DNA of 64,000 nt from Solimicrobium sp043758755 (GCA_043758755.1 JAYVMW010000016.1:62001-126000); one strand, 5' to 3'. Positions 45,266 through 54,644 are shown, counted from the first letter of the stretch. The notes: generated from the letters alone by a model not told the origin. Program-made: numbers and translations.

Positions 45266-45556
45266 ATGAATCTTATGGATAGCTATACGAAAAATCATAC
45301 TTCGCACCCCGAAATTCTAAAGCGCCTGAAACGAGCCCTGGGACATTTGAAAAGCGTGATCGAGATGTTAGAACATGACCGGGAATGTCTGGAAATTGCC
45401 CAGCAACTGCATGCAGTTGAGAAGGCGATTACCATCGCAAAAAAATCCTTGGTGCATGATCATATTGACCATTGTCTGGACAAAGCGGTTAGCAAAGGTG
45501 GTAGCAAAGCCGAAGATAGCGTACGCCAATTCAAGGAAATTACTAAATACCTGTAA
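45266..45556 (+). CDS. CsoR/RcnR/FrmR-family metal- or aldehyde-responsive repressor
   Basis: 96 residues, all-helical DUF156 family: HPEILKRLKRALGHLKSVIEMLE in helix 1, then CLEIAQQLHAVEKAI and LVHDHIDHCL in helix 2. The sensing positions are C41, H66 and C70, spaced like Cys36/His61/Cys65 of the copper sensor CsoR. This Cys-His-Cys set differs from the His-bearing nickel/cobalt RcnR set and from formaldehyde-sensing FrmR, so Cu(I) or Ni(II) sensing is most likely. Repression is lost on ligand binding. The family operator is present upstream. The only metal-transport gene nearby is the divergent NRAMP unit; control of it is possible but unproven. Confidence 0.85.
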   Translation: MNLMDSYTKNHTSHPEILKRLKRALGHLKSVIEMLEHDRECLEIAQQLHAVEKAITIAKKSLVHDHIDHCLDKAVSKGGSKAEDSVRQFKEITKYL

Positions 45557-46289
45557 TTTGTCTGCATAAAGATCCATAATTGTAGCCCGGGCTATTGCGA
45601 TCAGCTCGAATCGAACTAAACTCAACGTGAGCTGCAATGTCTACAATGGACAAAGCCGAGTGTCTGCTTTTTCATCGATTCTAAATCTTATTGTTATGGC
45701 CGGTTCGGGCCGTTTGTGACCAGATGCCGACACACCGCCAACGTCCGGTTCAGATTTATCACCTGTCATACAACCTTGCTAATCTATGATCCTATCGCTG
45801 GACGTTTCGGTTTCGCGGGATCAATTCCACGCGTTCGCGCCGTCTAATCGTCGCTTCGAGTTGCGAGGAGCAGGCAACCGTCAATCCTGGCGACGTTTCC
45901 TTTTTGCGCTTGATGCTCCCCACTTATGGATTCAGATCCCCCGCTCCGAGGGCGAGCAGGATCGGGTCGATGTTTTTGTCGCACCTGCCGGCGAGATCCT
46001 TGAAGTGGGCTCTCAGGGTACCGTGCGCTGCGCGCACCTGCCGCTGTTCTTTTTCCTTTTCTTCGAAGGTCCTGCGCGCCTTCAGGATGCTGCGAAGAGC
46101 GTGAACCGCTTCAGAACCTTCCGCAGAACAGATTCTTCCAACTGGATCGATATATATTGCATGCCAACTATTTTGGCATTACCGCCTTGCTACAACAGAA
46201 CCTGATATCATACTTACCAACAGGAAACATTACGAATGCCGTGCTGCCCACGGCCTCCAGTCACCATCCGCACATTGCAAGCCCAGCCC
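45557..46289. other. Long region without a recognised gene
   Basis: 733 bp between the CsoR-family gene and the giant kinase/GGDEF gene. A perfect 12-bp palindrome TAGCCCGGGCTA lies at 45583-45594. From about 45780 to 46150 the sequence becomes GC-rich and is open in more than one frame on both strands, which suggests a decayed gene or the edge of an acquired segment. No product could be identified. Confidence 0.4.
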
Positions 46290-49200
46290 ATGAGCACCCT
46301 TTTCAACCACGAGATCATTGAACAGCTGCACAACAGTTCCCGCTCGCTGGTCTACCGCGCCCGCGCCGCCGATGGTACCGCGCTGATCGTAAAGCTGCCC
46401 AATCAGCGCTTCCCTTCGTTTGCGCAACTGGCGCAGTTCAAGCGTGAGTATGCGATCGCACGCCGCTGTAGCCATCCGGGCGTCGTACGTCCGCTCGCAC
46501 TGCAGCTGCACGACGGGCGCTGGACGATGATCCAGGAAGACGTCGGCGGTCTTGCACTCGACAAGGTGTTGCGCGTGCGGGCGGCAGCGGGTCAGGCGCC
46601 GTCGCAGCCCGCGTTGGCGCTGGACGATTTTTTCGACATCGCGCTGCAACTGTGCGCGGCTCTGGAGGAAGTTCACCGGCAGGGCGTGATCCACAAGGAC
46701 ATCAATCCGTCCAATCTGGTGTGGAATGGTGAACGGCGCCTGCTGCAACTGATCGATTTCGGCATCGCCTGCGAGCTGCCGCACGAAAACCAGGGCATCG
46801 TCAATCCTCAGGCACTGGAAGGCACGCTGCGCTACATGGCGCCGGAACAGACAGGGCGCATGAACCGGCGGGTCGATTACCGCGCCGATTTTTATGCACT
46901 CGGCGCAACCTTCTACGAACTGCTGGTCGGGCAGCCGCCGTTCGACGCGCTTGACGAGATGGAACTGGTGCATTGCCACATTGCGCGCAGCCCGGACTGG
47001 TCGCACCCGGCGCTCGCCGGACTGCCGGGCTGGCTGCTGGCGATCGTCCAGCGACTGCTGGAAAAAAACGCCGAGCAGCGCTACCAGAGCTTGCAAGGTC
47101 TGCGCAGCGACCTCGAATCCTGCCGCGCGGCGACACCGGCGCTGGCACCCAGGCTGTCCGATCATAACGGCCGCTTCCTAGTGTCGCAAACGCTGCACGG
47201 ACGCGAGGATGCGATCGCTGCGTTGCTGGCGGCGTTTGAACGCAGCGCCGCCGGCGCATGCGAGATGCTATTGGTAGCCGGCTATTCAGGTATTGGCAAG
47301 TCGGCGGTGGTGAACGAAGTGCAAAAACCGATCGTCGCCCGGCGCGGCTGTTTTTTAGCCGGAAAATTCGACCAGTTCCAGCGCGACGTGCCGTACGCAT
47401 CGCTGATCCAGGCCTTTCAGGGGCTGGTGCGCCAGCTGCTGGGCGAACCCGAAGAAACGCTGCGGCAGTGGGCCGGCAAATTACGCGACGCCTTGGGCAG
47501 CGGCCTGGGCGTGATGGTCGAACTGATTCCCCAGCTGGCGCTGATCGTCGGCCCCACCGAAGCAGTGCCCGCGTTGGCGCCGGAACAGGCCCAGCTCCGC
47601 CTGTGCCGCGTGTTCCCCCGCTTCGTCGAAGTGTTCGCTGCCGCCGGCCATCCGCTGGTGTTGTTCCTCGACGACCTGCAATGGGCCGATGCGGCCACCC
47701 TGCGGATGATCGAGCTGTTCATGGTCTCGCGCAACAATTGCTGCCTGCTGCTCATCGGCGCTTACCGCGACAACGAAGTCAGCACAGTTCATCCACTCAT
47801 CGGATTGCGCGACACGTTACTCGCTGGAGGTGTGCGCCTGTCCACGCTGGTGCTGGACGCACTGACCGAGCCGCAAGTGACGCAAATGGTCTCGGCCACC
47901 GTGCGCGTGGCGGGGGCCGACTGCGTTCCTCTGTCCCGACTGTGCTTGCGCAAGACCGCCGGCAATCCATTTTTCCTCAACCAGTTCCTGGGCTCAATCC
48001 ATGATGCCGGCCACCTGCGCTACCGGGCCGCCGCAGATTGCTGGGACTGGGACCTGGCCGCGATCGAACGGGCCGAATACACTGACAACGTGGTCGAGCT
48101 ACTCCTCGAGAAAATCCGCCGCCTGCCCGTGGCGACGCAGCACTTGCTGCAACTGGCCGCCTCGATTGGCAACCGTTTCACGCTCGACACGCTCGCGGTG
48201 ACGGTCGAGCGCACCGCCTGGCGCACACAGCAAGAACTGTGGCCGGCGCTCGATGGGGGGCTGATCCAGCCTCTCGACGAACGCTATAAATACGTCACCG
48301 CCGATGCCCACGACAGTGGTGTCAGCTATCGTTTCCTGCACGACCGCGTGCAGCAGGCCGCCTATCTGGTCGCCGATGCGGGTGCGCGCGCGGCCAACCA
48401 CCTGCGCATTGGGCGGTTGCTGCTACAGCACACGACAAAGGAGTGGCAGGACGGCAAGCTGTTCGAGATCGTCGAGCAGCTCAACGCCGGCCGTGTGTTG
48501 ATCGACGACGCCGGCGAGCGACTGGATCTGGCGGAACTAAACCTGCGCGCTGGCGGCAAGGCGCGGCGCTCCGCCGCATTCCAAGCCACGCTGGAGTATA
48601 TGCGCACCGGTCTCGATCTGCTGCCGGCAATTGCATGGCAAAGCCACGCCAGCCTTTGGCTCGACCTGCAGCTCGGCGCGGCTGAAGCGGCCTACCTGTG
48701 CGGTCAGTTCGATGCTGCCGAGGCGATCTATCCACTGGTGCGCGCCCACAGCCTGACGCCACTATTGCAGGTGCGCTGCATTGCCGTTCAGGCGCATCAG
48801 TATCAATTGCAGGGCCGCCTGCTCGACGCCATCGCCGTGCTGCGCGACGGTCTGGCGCAGCTGGGGATCGACATTCCGCACGATGCGCCGCAGCTCAAGG
48901 CGCGCTTCGACGACATCTTCGCCGACATCGCACGGCTGCATGGTGCGCGCGCACCAGATGAATTGCTGGCCGCCGGCGAGATGTGCGATCCGGACGCGGT
49001 GGCCGCGATGCAGATGATGCAGGGCCTGTGGATGGCCAGCTATTACGCCGGCCAGCAGGACCTGAGCGCGCTGATGGTGCTGTCGATGACGCAACTGTCC
49101 ATGCAGCAGGGGAACAGCGATTTCAGCTCCGTCGCCTATGTCGGCTACGCGCTGATATCGACACTGCAAAGCGGTGACGTCGCGCGCGGTTACGACTTCG

Positions 49201-51323
49201 GCGCGATGGCGCTGACGCTGGCCCGGAACCGCGCCAATCTGCAGACCCGTACCCTCACGGGTCTGATGTTCGCAGCTCTGATCAACCACTGGACGCGGCC
49301 GTTGCGCAGCTCCGACGCACTGTACGAGGAAGCATTCGGCTGGGCGCTGGAAATCGCCGATTTCGTTCAGGTCGGCGTGGTGACTGCCGTTCGCGCCACC
49401 GAACGGATTATCCTCGGTGACTATCTGCCGCACCTGATGCACGCCATCCAGCGCGACCTGGCGCTAATGCGCGCCAACGGCCAGCAGGCGATGGCCGATT
49501 GCTGCGTCGCCGCCGCGATCCAGCCGATCAAATGCCTGATGGGCCTGACGGCGCGTAGCGACAGCTACGACGACGCGACGTTCAGCGAGGCGCGCTTTGT
49601 CGAACGATACGGTGACTCACGGCTGTACCACGCCTACTTCTTGCAGGGGAAGATCCGCAACGCCTACCTGTTCGACGGCGCTGATGCCGAAGCGCTGGCC
49701 GGTCAGCTCGACATCGTCACCCGAATGCTGCGCGGCCAGGCCAAAGTGCCGGAGTCCAGTTTCTACGCCGCGCTGATATTGATCCGCGCGTTGCGGCGCG
49801 AACCCGCACGCGCGAATACGAGCGATTTTCTGGAACGGATCGAAGTGCTGCAGGCCAGCCTGGCTGGCTGGGCGGAGCACGGCTCGGACAATAGCCGCGC
49901 CAAACACCTGCTGGTGCGAGCCGAGATGGCACGCTACCGGCAGGACCTGCAGTTGGCCACGCGCGGCTACCAGCAGGCGATTGACGACGCCGGCCAGGCC
50001 GGCTACGTCAACGTTCAGGCGCTGGGCAATGAGCTGTGCGGCGAGTGCTGGTTAGATCAGGGGTCGCCGCGCGTGGCCGCAGTGTTCATCAAGGACGCCA
50101 TCGCGTGTTACGGCCAGTGGGGTGCGGAAGCCAAAGTGGCGCAACTTCGCGTACGCCACGGCATGCTGCTGTCAAGGATGGACGGACGCACTACGCAGTC
50201 GCATTCCACCACCCACACGCACGGCAATTCCTCACTCGACATGGTCTCGCTTCTGAAAGCGGCACAGATCCTGTCGAACGAAGTCGGCCTGCGCAACGTG
50301 TTGCAACGCCTGATTTCAATCGTTCGCGAAAACTCTGGCGGGCAGGTAGCGCGCCTGCTGCTGCTGTCCGATGGCGTTTGCCGGCTGGAGGCCGACATCG
50401 ACGGCGATGTCATCACAGTGCTGCAATCGCGCCCGATCGACCTCGACGCTACCAGCGACTCGCAGTTCCCGCTGTCGCTGCTGCGCTATGTAATCCGCAC
50501 CGGCGCCGAGGTGATCGAGGACAGCATCACGGGCGCCTCGCGCTTTGCCGCCGATCCGTACGTGCAGCAGCAGCGGCCCCGTGCCGTCATGTGCCTGCCG
50601 ATCCGGTTCGGCGGCCGCATCGACGGCGTCCTGTGCTTCGAGAACCGGCTGGCTGAAGCATCGTTTACCGAGGAACGCGTCGAGTTCCTGCGCATGCTCG
50701 GGGCACAGGCGATGATCTCGATCTCCAGCGCCAGGTTGCATGACAGCCTTGAGCAGCGTGTAGCCGAGCGCACTGCACAACTGGAAATCGCCAACCTCAA
50801 GCTGGCGACCTTATCAATCACCGACGGCCTGACGGACCTTGCCAACCGGCGCCATTTTGACGAGGTGCTGCGCGCCGAATGCGCGCGTGCAATGCGCGTC
50901 GGCCAGCCGCTCGCCGTCATCATGCTCGATGTCGACTTCTTCAAGAAATTTAACGACCACTATGGTCACCAGGCCGGTGACGCATGCCTGATCCGGGTCG
51001 CGCATGCGTTGGCGGCCAACATTCGGCGCACCAGCGACCTGACGGCGCGCTACGGTGGTGAAGAGTTTTCGATCGTGCTGCCCAACACCGGCGCGGAAGA
51101 GGCGCGGCAAATCGGCGAAGCACTGCGCTGCGCGATCGAAGACCTGGGCATCGCCCATGCGCGCGCGGCGGCCGGACAGGTGACGATCAGCGTCGGCATC
51201 GCGATCCAACCGAAACAGGGGCCACGCGATCCGGACGCGCTGATGCGGCTGGCCGATGCCGCGCTGTACCGCGCCAAAGACGCCGGGCGCAATTGCGTGG
51301 TACTCGGCGACGACTGGCGGTGA
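46290..51323 (+). CDS. Giant Ser/Thr kinase - AAA ATPase - GAF - GGDEF signalling protein
   Basis: 1677 residues from the ATG at 46290 (MSTLFNHEIIEQLHNSSRS). The protein kinase domain (about 10-275) has HKDINPSN near 133, LIDFGIAC and GTLRYMAPEQTGR. The AAA/NACHT-like ATPase has the P-loop AGYSGIGKS near 330 and the acidic motif LVLFLDDLQWAD. A long helical repeat region (about 600-1300), a GAF domain (about 1325-1480) and a diguanylate cyclase (about 1500-1675) follow. The active site is GGEEF near 1588, and an inhibitory RxxD site (RTSD) lies five residues before it. The order matches kinase/ATPase/sensor histidine kinase proteins with the histidine kinase replaced by GGDEF. The gene is much richer in GC than its neighbours, which suggests transfer. 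Confidence 0.9.
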   Translation: MSTLFNHEIIEQLHNSSRSLVYRARAADGTALIVKLPNQRFPSFAQLAQFKREYAIARRCSHPGVVRPLALQLHDGRWTMIQEDVGGLALDKVLRVRAAAGQAPSQPALALDDFFDIALQLCAALEEVHRQGVIHKDINPSNLVWNGERRLLQLIDFGIACELPHENQGIVNPQALEGTLRYMAPEQTGRMNRRVDYRADFYALGATFYELLVGQPPFDALDEMELVHCHIARSPDWSHPALAGLPGWLLAIVQRLLEKNAEQRYQSLQGLRSDLESCRAATPALAPRLSDHNGRFLVSQTLHGREDAIAALLAAFERSAAGACEMLLVAGYSGIGKSAVVNEVQKPIVARRGCFLAGKFDQFQRDVPYASLIQAFQGLVRQLLGEPEETLRQWAGKLRDALGSGLGVMVELIPQLALIVGPTEAVPALAPEQAQLRLCRVFPRFVEVFAAAGHPLVLFLDDLQWADAATLRMIELFMVSRNNCCLLLIGAYRDNEVSTVHPLIGLRDTLLAGGVRLSTLVLDALTEPQVTQMVSATVRVAGADCVPLSRLCLRKTAGNPFFLNQFLGSIHDAGHLRYRAAADCWDWDLAAIERAEYTDNVVELLLEKIRRLPVATQHLLQLAASIGNRFTLDTLAVTVERTAWRTQQELWPALDGGLIQPLDERYKYVTADAHDSGVSYRFLHDRVQQAAYLVADAGARAANHLRIGRLLLQHTTKEWQDGKLFEIVEQLNAGRVLIDDAGERLDLAELNLRAGGKARRSAAFQATLEYMRTGLDLLPAIAWQSHASLWLDLQLGAAEAAYLCGQFDAAEAIYPLVRAHSLTPLLQVRCIAVQAHQYQLQGRLLDAIAVLRDGLAQLGIDIPHDAPQLKARFDDIFADIARLHGARAPDELLAAGEMCDPDAVAAMQMMQGLWMASYYAGQQDLSALMVLSMTQLSMQQGNSDFSSVAYVGYALISTLQSGDVARGYDFGAMALTLARNRANLQTRTLTGLMFAALINHWTRPLRSSDALYEEAFGWALEIADFVQVGVVTAVRATERIILGDYLPHLMHAIQRDLALMRANGQQAMADCCVAAAIQPIKCLMGLTARSDSYDDATFSEARFVERYGDSRLYHAYFLQGKIRNAYLFDGADAEALAGQLDIVTRMLRGQAKVPESSFYAALILIRALRREPARANTSDFLERIEVLQASLAGWAEHGSDNSRAKHLLVRAEMARYRQDLQLATRGYQQAIDDAGQAGYVNVQALGNELCGECWLDQGSPRVAAVFIKDAIACYGQWGAEAKVAQLRVRHGMLLSRMDGRTTQSHSTTHTHGNSSLDMVSLLKAAQILSNEVGLRNVLQRLISIVRENSGGQVARLLLLSDGVCRLEADIDGDVITVLQSRPIDLDATSDSQFPLSLLRYVIRTGAEVIEDSITGASRFAADPYVQQQRPRAVMCLPIRFGGRIDGVLCFENRLAEASFTEERVEFLRMLGAQAMISISSARLHDSLEQRVAERTAQLEIANLKLATLSITDGLTDLANRRHFDEVLRAECARAMRVGQPLAVIMLDVDFFKKFNDHYGHQAGDACLIRVAHALAANIRRTSDLTARYGGEEFSIVLPNTGAEEARQIGEALRCAIEDLGIAHARAAAGQVTISVGIAIQPKQGPRDPDALMRLADAALYRAKDAGRNCVVLGDDWR

Positions 51324-51448
51324 AGTCCTGCAACTGATGAAACAACGATGGCAAACGGAAACTTCAATGCCGCAACGGGTTGCGGTTTGACCTGCGCAGC
51401 TGCAAGCGTGACCACATCATATCGAATTTCAAGTGACAGTTATAAAAA

Positions 51449-51470
51449 TGCCTGATCCCCAGATCAGGCA
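51449..51470. terminator. Hairpin terminator, stronger on the minus strand
   Basis: TGCCTGAT (51449-51456) and ATCAGGCA (51463-51470) form an 8-bp stem with a 6-nt loop. On the minus strand it is followed by TTTTTATA, a good U tract. On the plus strand only ATTAAAAT follows. It lies 125 bp after the giant signalling gene. The remaining noncoding sequence up to 51749 shows no recognised gene. Confidence 0.6.
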
Positions 51471-51749
51471 ATTAAAATATCGATGGCACAAATGTGCCAA
51501 TCGCCCCGCTGCAATATTGGGTGCGCCAATCAATTCTTGGCGAACGGATGCGGGCGCGGCGTGGTGTCCGATGATGCCCGTCCTGACTTTGGGGGTGTTT
51601 TGCTAAATACACACAAAACAATTCAAATTTTTCGCTATTAACCAGAATCTGGCAAGTTCCACGTGTTATAAATCGACCGCACTTCAAGATTCAATTAAAT
51701 TGATCGATAAAGCAGATATTCTGGATTTAATGAAAAGGGCAGCAATGTA

Positions 51750-51878
51750 ATGAATTTACTACGTATAGCCATATTTCCGTTTGCCATTGCGATGCTTACC
51801 GCTTTTACTCCATTGCCTGCACCACCAGATGGGCATTTGATCATTATTGGCGGGGGGTTGCGCGACGATCATGAGTGA
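51750..51878 (+). pseudogene. Cyanophycinase-like N-terminal remnant
   Basis: A 42-codon ORF encodes a signal-peptide-like start (MNLLRIAIFPFAIAMLTA) and then PPDGHLIIIGGGLRDDHE, which matches the beginning of secreted cyanophycinases (S51 peptidase relatives), whose first strand reads like GTLVIIGGGLRDDN. A TGA follows at once, and traces of the next helix can be read beyond it before similarity is lost. The catalytic Ser region is absent, so this is a truncated relic. Confidence 0.5.
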
Positions 51879-52013
51879 ATCTATGTTTGGCAATCCTCCA
51901 ACTGTGATGAATTCGATGAAACTGGACGTTGAAGATAAACAGGAGATTGGGTGCTTTGCCCGAATGATCCCGTTAAAATTACTCAGCCGTTTTTTACCTT
52001 GAACTGATTGACC

Positions 52014-53642
52014 ATGCCAACTTCCAATGCTGAATATACGAAAACCAAAGACATTCTGTTCCAACAAACGCTGGCATTCTGGCTCGGTTGTGCCCTGATT
52101 ACCGCAGGGGTTCTTTCCCACCTGCCCATGTTAATGATGGGTCAGCACACCCATTGGCGTTTGGTCGGAATGCCGATGACTCTGGAAATGTGGATCGGCA
52201 TGGTGTTGATACCGTTGGGTCTGGCACTTTCCTGTTATGGACTGGTGCCGCGCAACCATACCAGAGTTTTGTCGGACAGCCAGGGGAATGCAAAACATTA
52301 TCACGTTGCGGATAACGTCGCGTTGAACCGCGAACACTGGAAATTGGTACTCGTGCTGATCGTTACGGTCGCCATCGACGTAATGAAACCCGCAACTTTG
52401 GGATTCGTCATGCCAGGAATGAGTGCCGAGTATGCACTGCCGCGCTCCGAAGCGGGTCTTCTGGCATTGTTTGCGCTCACGGGCACCACGGTGGGCTCGG
52501 TCGTGTGGGGACGCCTTGCTGATCGGTTTGGGCGCCGCGCCGCAATCCTGCTTTCGGCCCTGATGTTTATAGGAACGTCCATCTGCGGTGCGATGCCGAG
52601 CTTCGAGTGGAATCTGGCAATGTGCTTCCTCATGGGTGCATCAGCCGGCGGACTTCTGCCGATCACATTCACGCTCATGGCTGAAACTGTCCCCGCGAGA
52701 CACCGTGGCTGGCTGCTTGTTGCACTAGGCGGCATTGGGACATCGGCCGGATATATGATCGCAGCCGGTGCTGCGGCATGGCTTGAGCCGCTTTTCAGTT
52801 GGAGGGTGCTCTGGTTGCTGGGTCTGCCTACCGGAGCGGCAATCATATTCCTGAATCGATTCATACCTGAATCCCCGCGTTTTCTGGATTCGATAGGACT
52901 GCATAGTAAATCCAGAGAAGTGTTATCTCGCTTTTCTGGAACACACCAGGGTCTTGAAATTGATGATGCAACGCATCCCGGATCGCCAGTCATAGATGAG
53001 AGTCATCCTGTGGCGGGACTTCGGCAGCTCATTCAGGGCCGCCACGCACGGCTGTCATGGGCGCTTCTGGTCTGCGGCATTGGATGGGGCCTGGCAAACT
53101 TTGGTTTTCTGCTCTGGTTACCAACAAATCTGAAGGAGCTCGGGATTGATCCGGCAGCGGCAAGCGTCTTGTTGACCAGGTCTGCTTTATTGGCGTTACC
53201 CGGGATTGCGGTTGTGGTGTTGCTCTATCAACGCTGGAGTAGTTTCAAGACATTGATATTGTTCAATTCGATGACCGCCCTAACCTTGCTTTGGTTCGCC
53301 GCACTGGCATTGTTTCACGTGCAATCTACCGCCGTGACCACATTGGCCACGGCTTCATTGCTGATCAGTGTGAGCGGTGTAATTGCAATGCTGATTCCTT
53401 ATGCTGCCGAGATTTATCCCGTACATCTCAGGGGTAGCGGCTCCGGTGTCATCGCCGCGAGCTCAAAATTCGGTGGCATACTTGGCGCAGCATTGGCGAT
53501 CCTGAGCTTCTTCGATCACTTCGTATTCTCTGCCTTTATCCTGGCAATTCCGATGATCGTTTCCGCTGTCATGCTTTGGCGCAGCGGCATCGAAACTCGC
53601 GGTGTTGGACTGGAAGACATACAGCAGTCTTTGGGCGCTTAA
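52014..53642 (+). CDS. MFS transporter, metabolite:H+ symporter type
   Basis: 542 residues from the ATG at 52014. Two extra N-terminal membrane helices (FWLGCALITAGVLSHLPMLM and MWIGMVLIPLGLALSCYGLV) precede a 12-helix MFS core with the signature GRLADRFGRRAAILLSA and a second-half RWSSFKTL loop. The core resembles the sugar/aromatic-acid symporter branches of MFS. The substrate is unknown. The stop lies 28 bp from the truncated tnsA on the opposite strand, so the gene borders the transposon remnant and may once have been its cargo or neighbour. Confidence 0.88.
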   Translation: MPTSNAEYTKTKDILFQQTLAFWLGCALITAGVLSHLPMLMMGQHTHWRLVGMPMTLEMWIGMVLIPLGLALSCYGLVPRNHTRVLSDSQGNAKHYHVADNVALNREHWKLVLVLIVTVAIDVMKPATLGFVMPGMSAEYALPRSEAGLLALFALTGTTVGSVVWGRLADRFGRRAAILLSALMFIGTSICGAMPSFEWNLAMCFLMGASAGGLLPITFTLMAETVPARHRGWLLVALGGIGTSAGYMIAAGAAAWLEPLFSWRVLWLLGLPTGAAIIFLNRFIPESPRFLDSIGLHSKSREVLSRFSGTHQGLEIDDATHPGSPVIDESHPVAGLRQLIQGRHARLSWALLVCGIGWGLANFGFLLWLPTNLKELGIDPAAASVLLTRSALLALPGIAVVVLLYQRWSSFKTLILFNSMTALTLLWFAALALFHVQSTAVTTLATASLLISVSGVIAMLIPYAAEIYPVHLRGSGSGVIAASSKFGGILGAALAILSFFDHFVFSAFILAIPMIVSAVMLWRSGIETRGVGLEDIQQSLGA

Positions 53643-53670
53643 CGTTCATCTGGCCCATTTGGCAACGAGG

Positions 53671-53910
53671 CTACTGCTCACGGATGTCGATGACAGATTT
53701 GTTCCAATCGAATAGAAAAAAAACAGCAAGCTCTAAATCCGAAAGCAGATGATGAGTCCGTTGTGTCTGAGAACCCCATACACGATGAGACCTGCCGGCC
53801 GATGGCACGTCCCTGACTGTCAGCCAAGGCAGGTATTCTTTTCCAGCACCCGATCCACGCCCCTGTTTAATCCAATTTTTTGTGCGGGTATCAATTTGAA
53901 GGTCTGTCAT
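53671..53910 (-). pseudogene. tnsA: Truncated tnsA of a Tn7-like transposon
   Basis: 79 codons from the ATG at 53910 match the N-terminus of TnsA, the endonuclease subunit of Tn7-like transposases: GRGSGAGKEYLPWLTVRDVP, GRSHRVWG, HHLLSDLELAVFFL and SVIDIREQ. The first catalytic acidic residue (E60 in SDLE) is present. The frame then stops at a TAG just after DIREQ, so the other catalytic Asp/Lys residues and the C-terminal domain are gone. No tnsB, tnsC or tnsD follows; the MFS gene begins within 30 bp. It is a deletion remnant lying just inside a transposon right end, as in Tn7. Confidence 0.88.
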
Positions 53911-53931
53911 ATTTCGCACTTGTAGGAAACC

Positions 53932-54019
53932 AGTGTTACCTGTACGAAACTAAGTTACCATCTTTATTTTGAAGTTACCATCTGTATTTGTAAGTTACCC
54001 ACTTTATTTACATTCCACA
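53932..54019. repeat. Right end of the older Tn7-like element (TnsB-type repeats)
   Basis: Four consecutive 20-bp units are visible: a degenerate one at 53932-53951, then AAGTTACCATCTTTATTTTG (53952-53971), AAGTTACCATCTGTATTTGT (53972-53991) and AAGTTACCCACTTTATTTAC (53992-54011). The end closes with CATTCCACA at 54019. Read inward on the minus strand it begins TGTGGAATG, the expected TGT terminus. Tn7 right ends likewise carry four overlapping 22-bp TnsB sites next to tnsA. Confidence 0.85.
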
Positions 54020-54025
54020 AATTAC

Positions 54026-54199
54026 TGCATACAACAAATAGTTTCGGATACTAATAGTCAAATAATTGCGGATACATAGTCAAATTCCCCCAGATGATAA
54101 TGTATCAGCTGCGACTTTTTCTCGGAATATTTTTATCAAATATCTTTGAAAATAACTTTGAAGCGATGGCCTGGAAAAACATCAATTAAATTCGGATAC
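54026..54199. repeat. Left end of the island with TnsB-like sites
   Basis: Three related sites occur: GTTTCGGATAC (54041-54051), TTGCGGATAC (54066-54075) and TTCGGATAC (54191-54199). The terminal sequence GCATACAAC matches the inverted right terminus GCGAACAAC at seven of nine positions. TAGTC repeats accompany the first two sites. Confidence 0.7.
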
Positions 54200-54263
54200 T
54201 GGATTTGATTTAAAAAATGCAGGCCAGCATACCTAGCGTGCGATCCGCCTTTTTTGCATCCAG

Positions 54264-54644
54264 TTACAACCGGTTAATCAAACTTTTAATCCACGACATG
54301 CAGAATTCAATGGTTTGATCGACTTGTTGCGGCGTCAAATTTGGCATGTCATTGCAGCCAGGCCCATGTCCTAAGTCGTTTCGAACGTCACTGTAGAATC
54401 GTTGTACACACTGCCGCTCCCATCCTTGGATGAATGCCCCGTTAGACTTACTTTCAAGATGATTCAAAAAGTCAGATACGCCTTTTTCGTTACCTTTGGT
54501 CCATTTCTTTTCGTCACAAATGATTTTTATTGTACTTTCTAGTGCTTTGGCGGCGTAAAAGGTCGGGTCACGACCAGCGGTGTCTCTACGATCAACGGCC
54601 TCTGCCATGTCAATACTTACATTCAGCCATCTTGCATCCTTCAC
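54264..54644 (-). CDS. HEPN/Abi-C-type abortive-infection protein, probably 5'-truncated
   Basis: 126 residues from a GTG. The sequence fits the Abi-C (abortive infection C-terminal) domain: AKALESTIKIICDEKKW, GVSDFLNHLESKSNGAFIQ, FYSDVRNDLGHGPG and CMSWIKSLI. The R-N-D-L-G-H stretch is the Rx4H RNase motif of HEPN domains. In-frame coding-like sequence (TEDEQLQAQVEQPFWLLVKD) continues upstream of the GTG for about 30 codons without a good start and is then closed by a stop. The gene has therefore probably lost its N-terminal part. The likely role in defence is RNA cleavage. Confidence 0.7.
   Translation of the reverse strand: MKDARWLNVSIDMAEAVDRRDTAGRDPTFYAAKALESTIKIICDEKKWTKGNEKGVSDFLNHLESKSNGAFIQGWERQCVQRFYSDVRNDLGHGPGCNDMPNLTPQQVDQTIEFCMSWIKSLINRL

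Noticed and set aside
46170..46200. TTTTGGCATTACCGCCTTGCTAC as a sigma-54 promoter for the giant kinase gene
   Set aside because: The GG to GC spacing is 12 bp rather than 10 bp.
45786..46205. 139-codon plus-strand frame upstream of the giant gene
   Set aside because: Several overlapping frames are open in this GC-rich stretch, no domain is recognisable and there is no ribosome binding site; kept only as possible decayed sequence.
46230..47165. Long antisense frames across the giant kinase/GGDEF gene
   Set aside because: They are open because of high GC; the plus-strand frame has complete domain motifs throughout, and the antisense products match nothing recognisable.
53952..54011. CRISPR-like array
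   Set aside because: The 20-bp units are contiguous without spacers and lie at a transposon end next to tnsA; they are TnsB-type sites.
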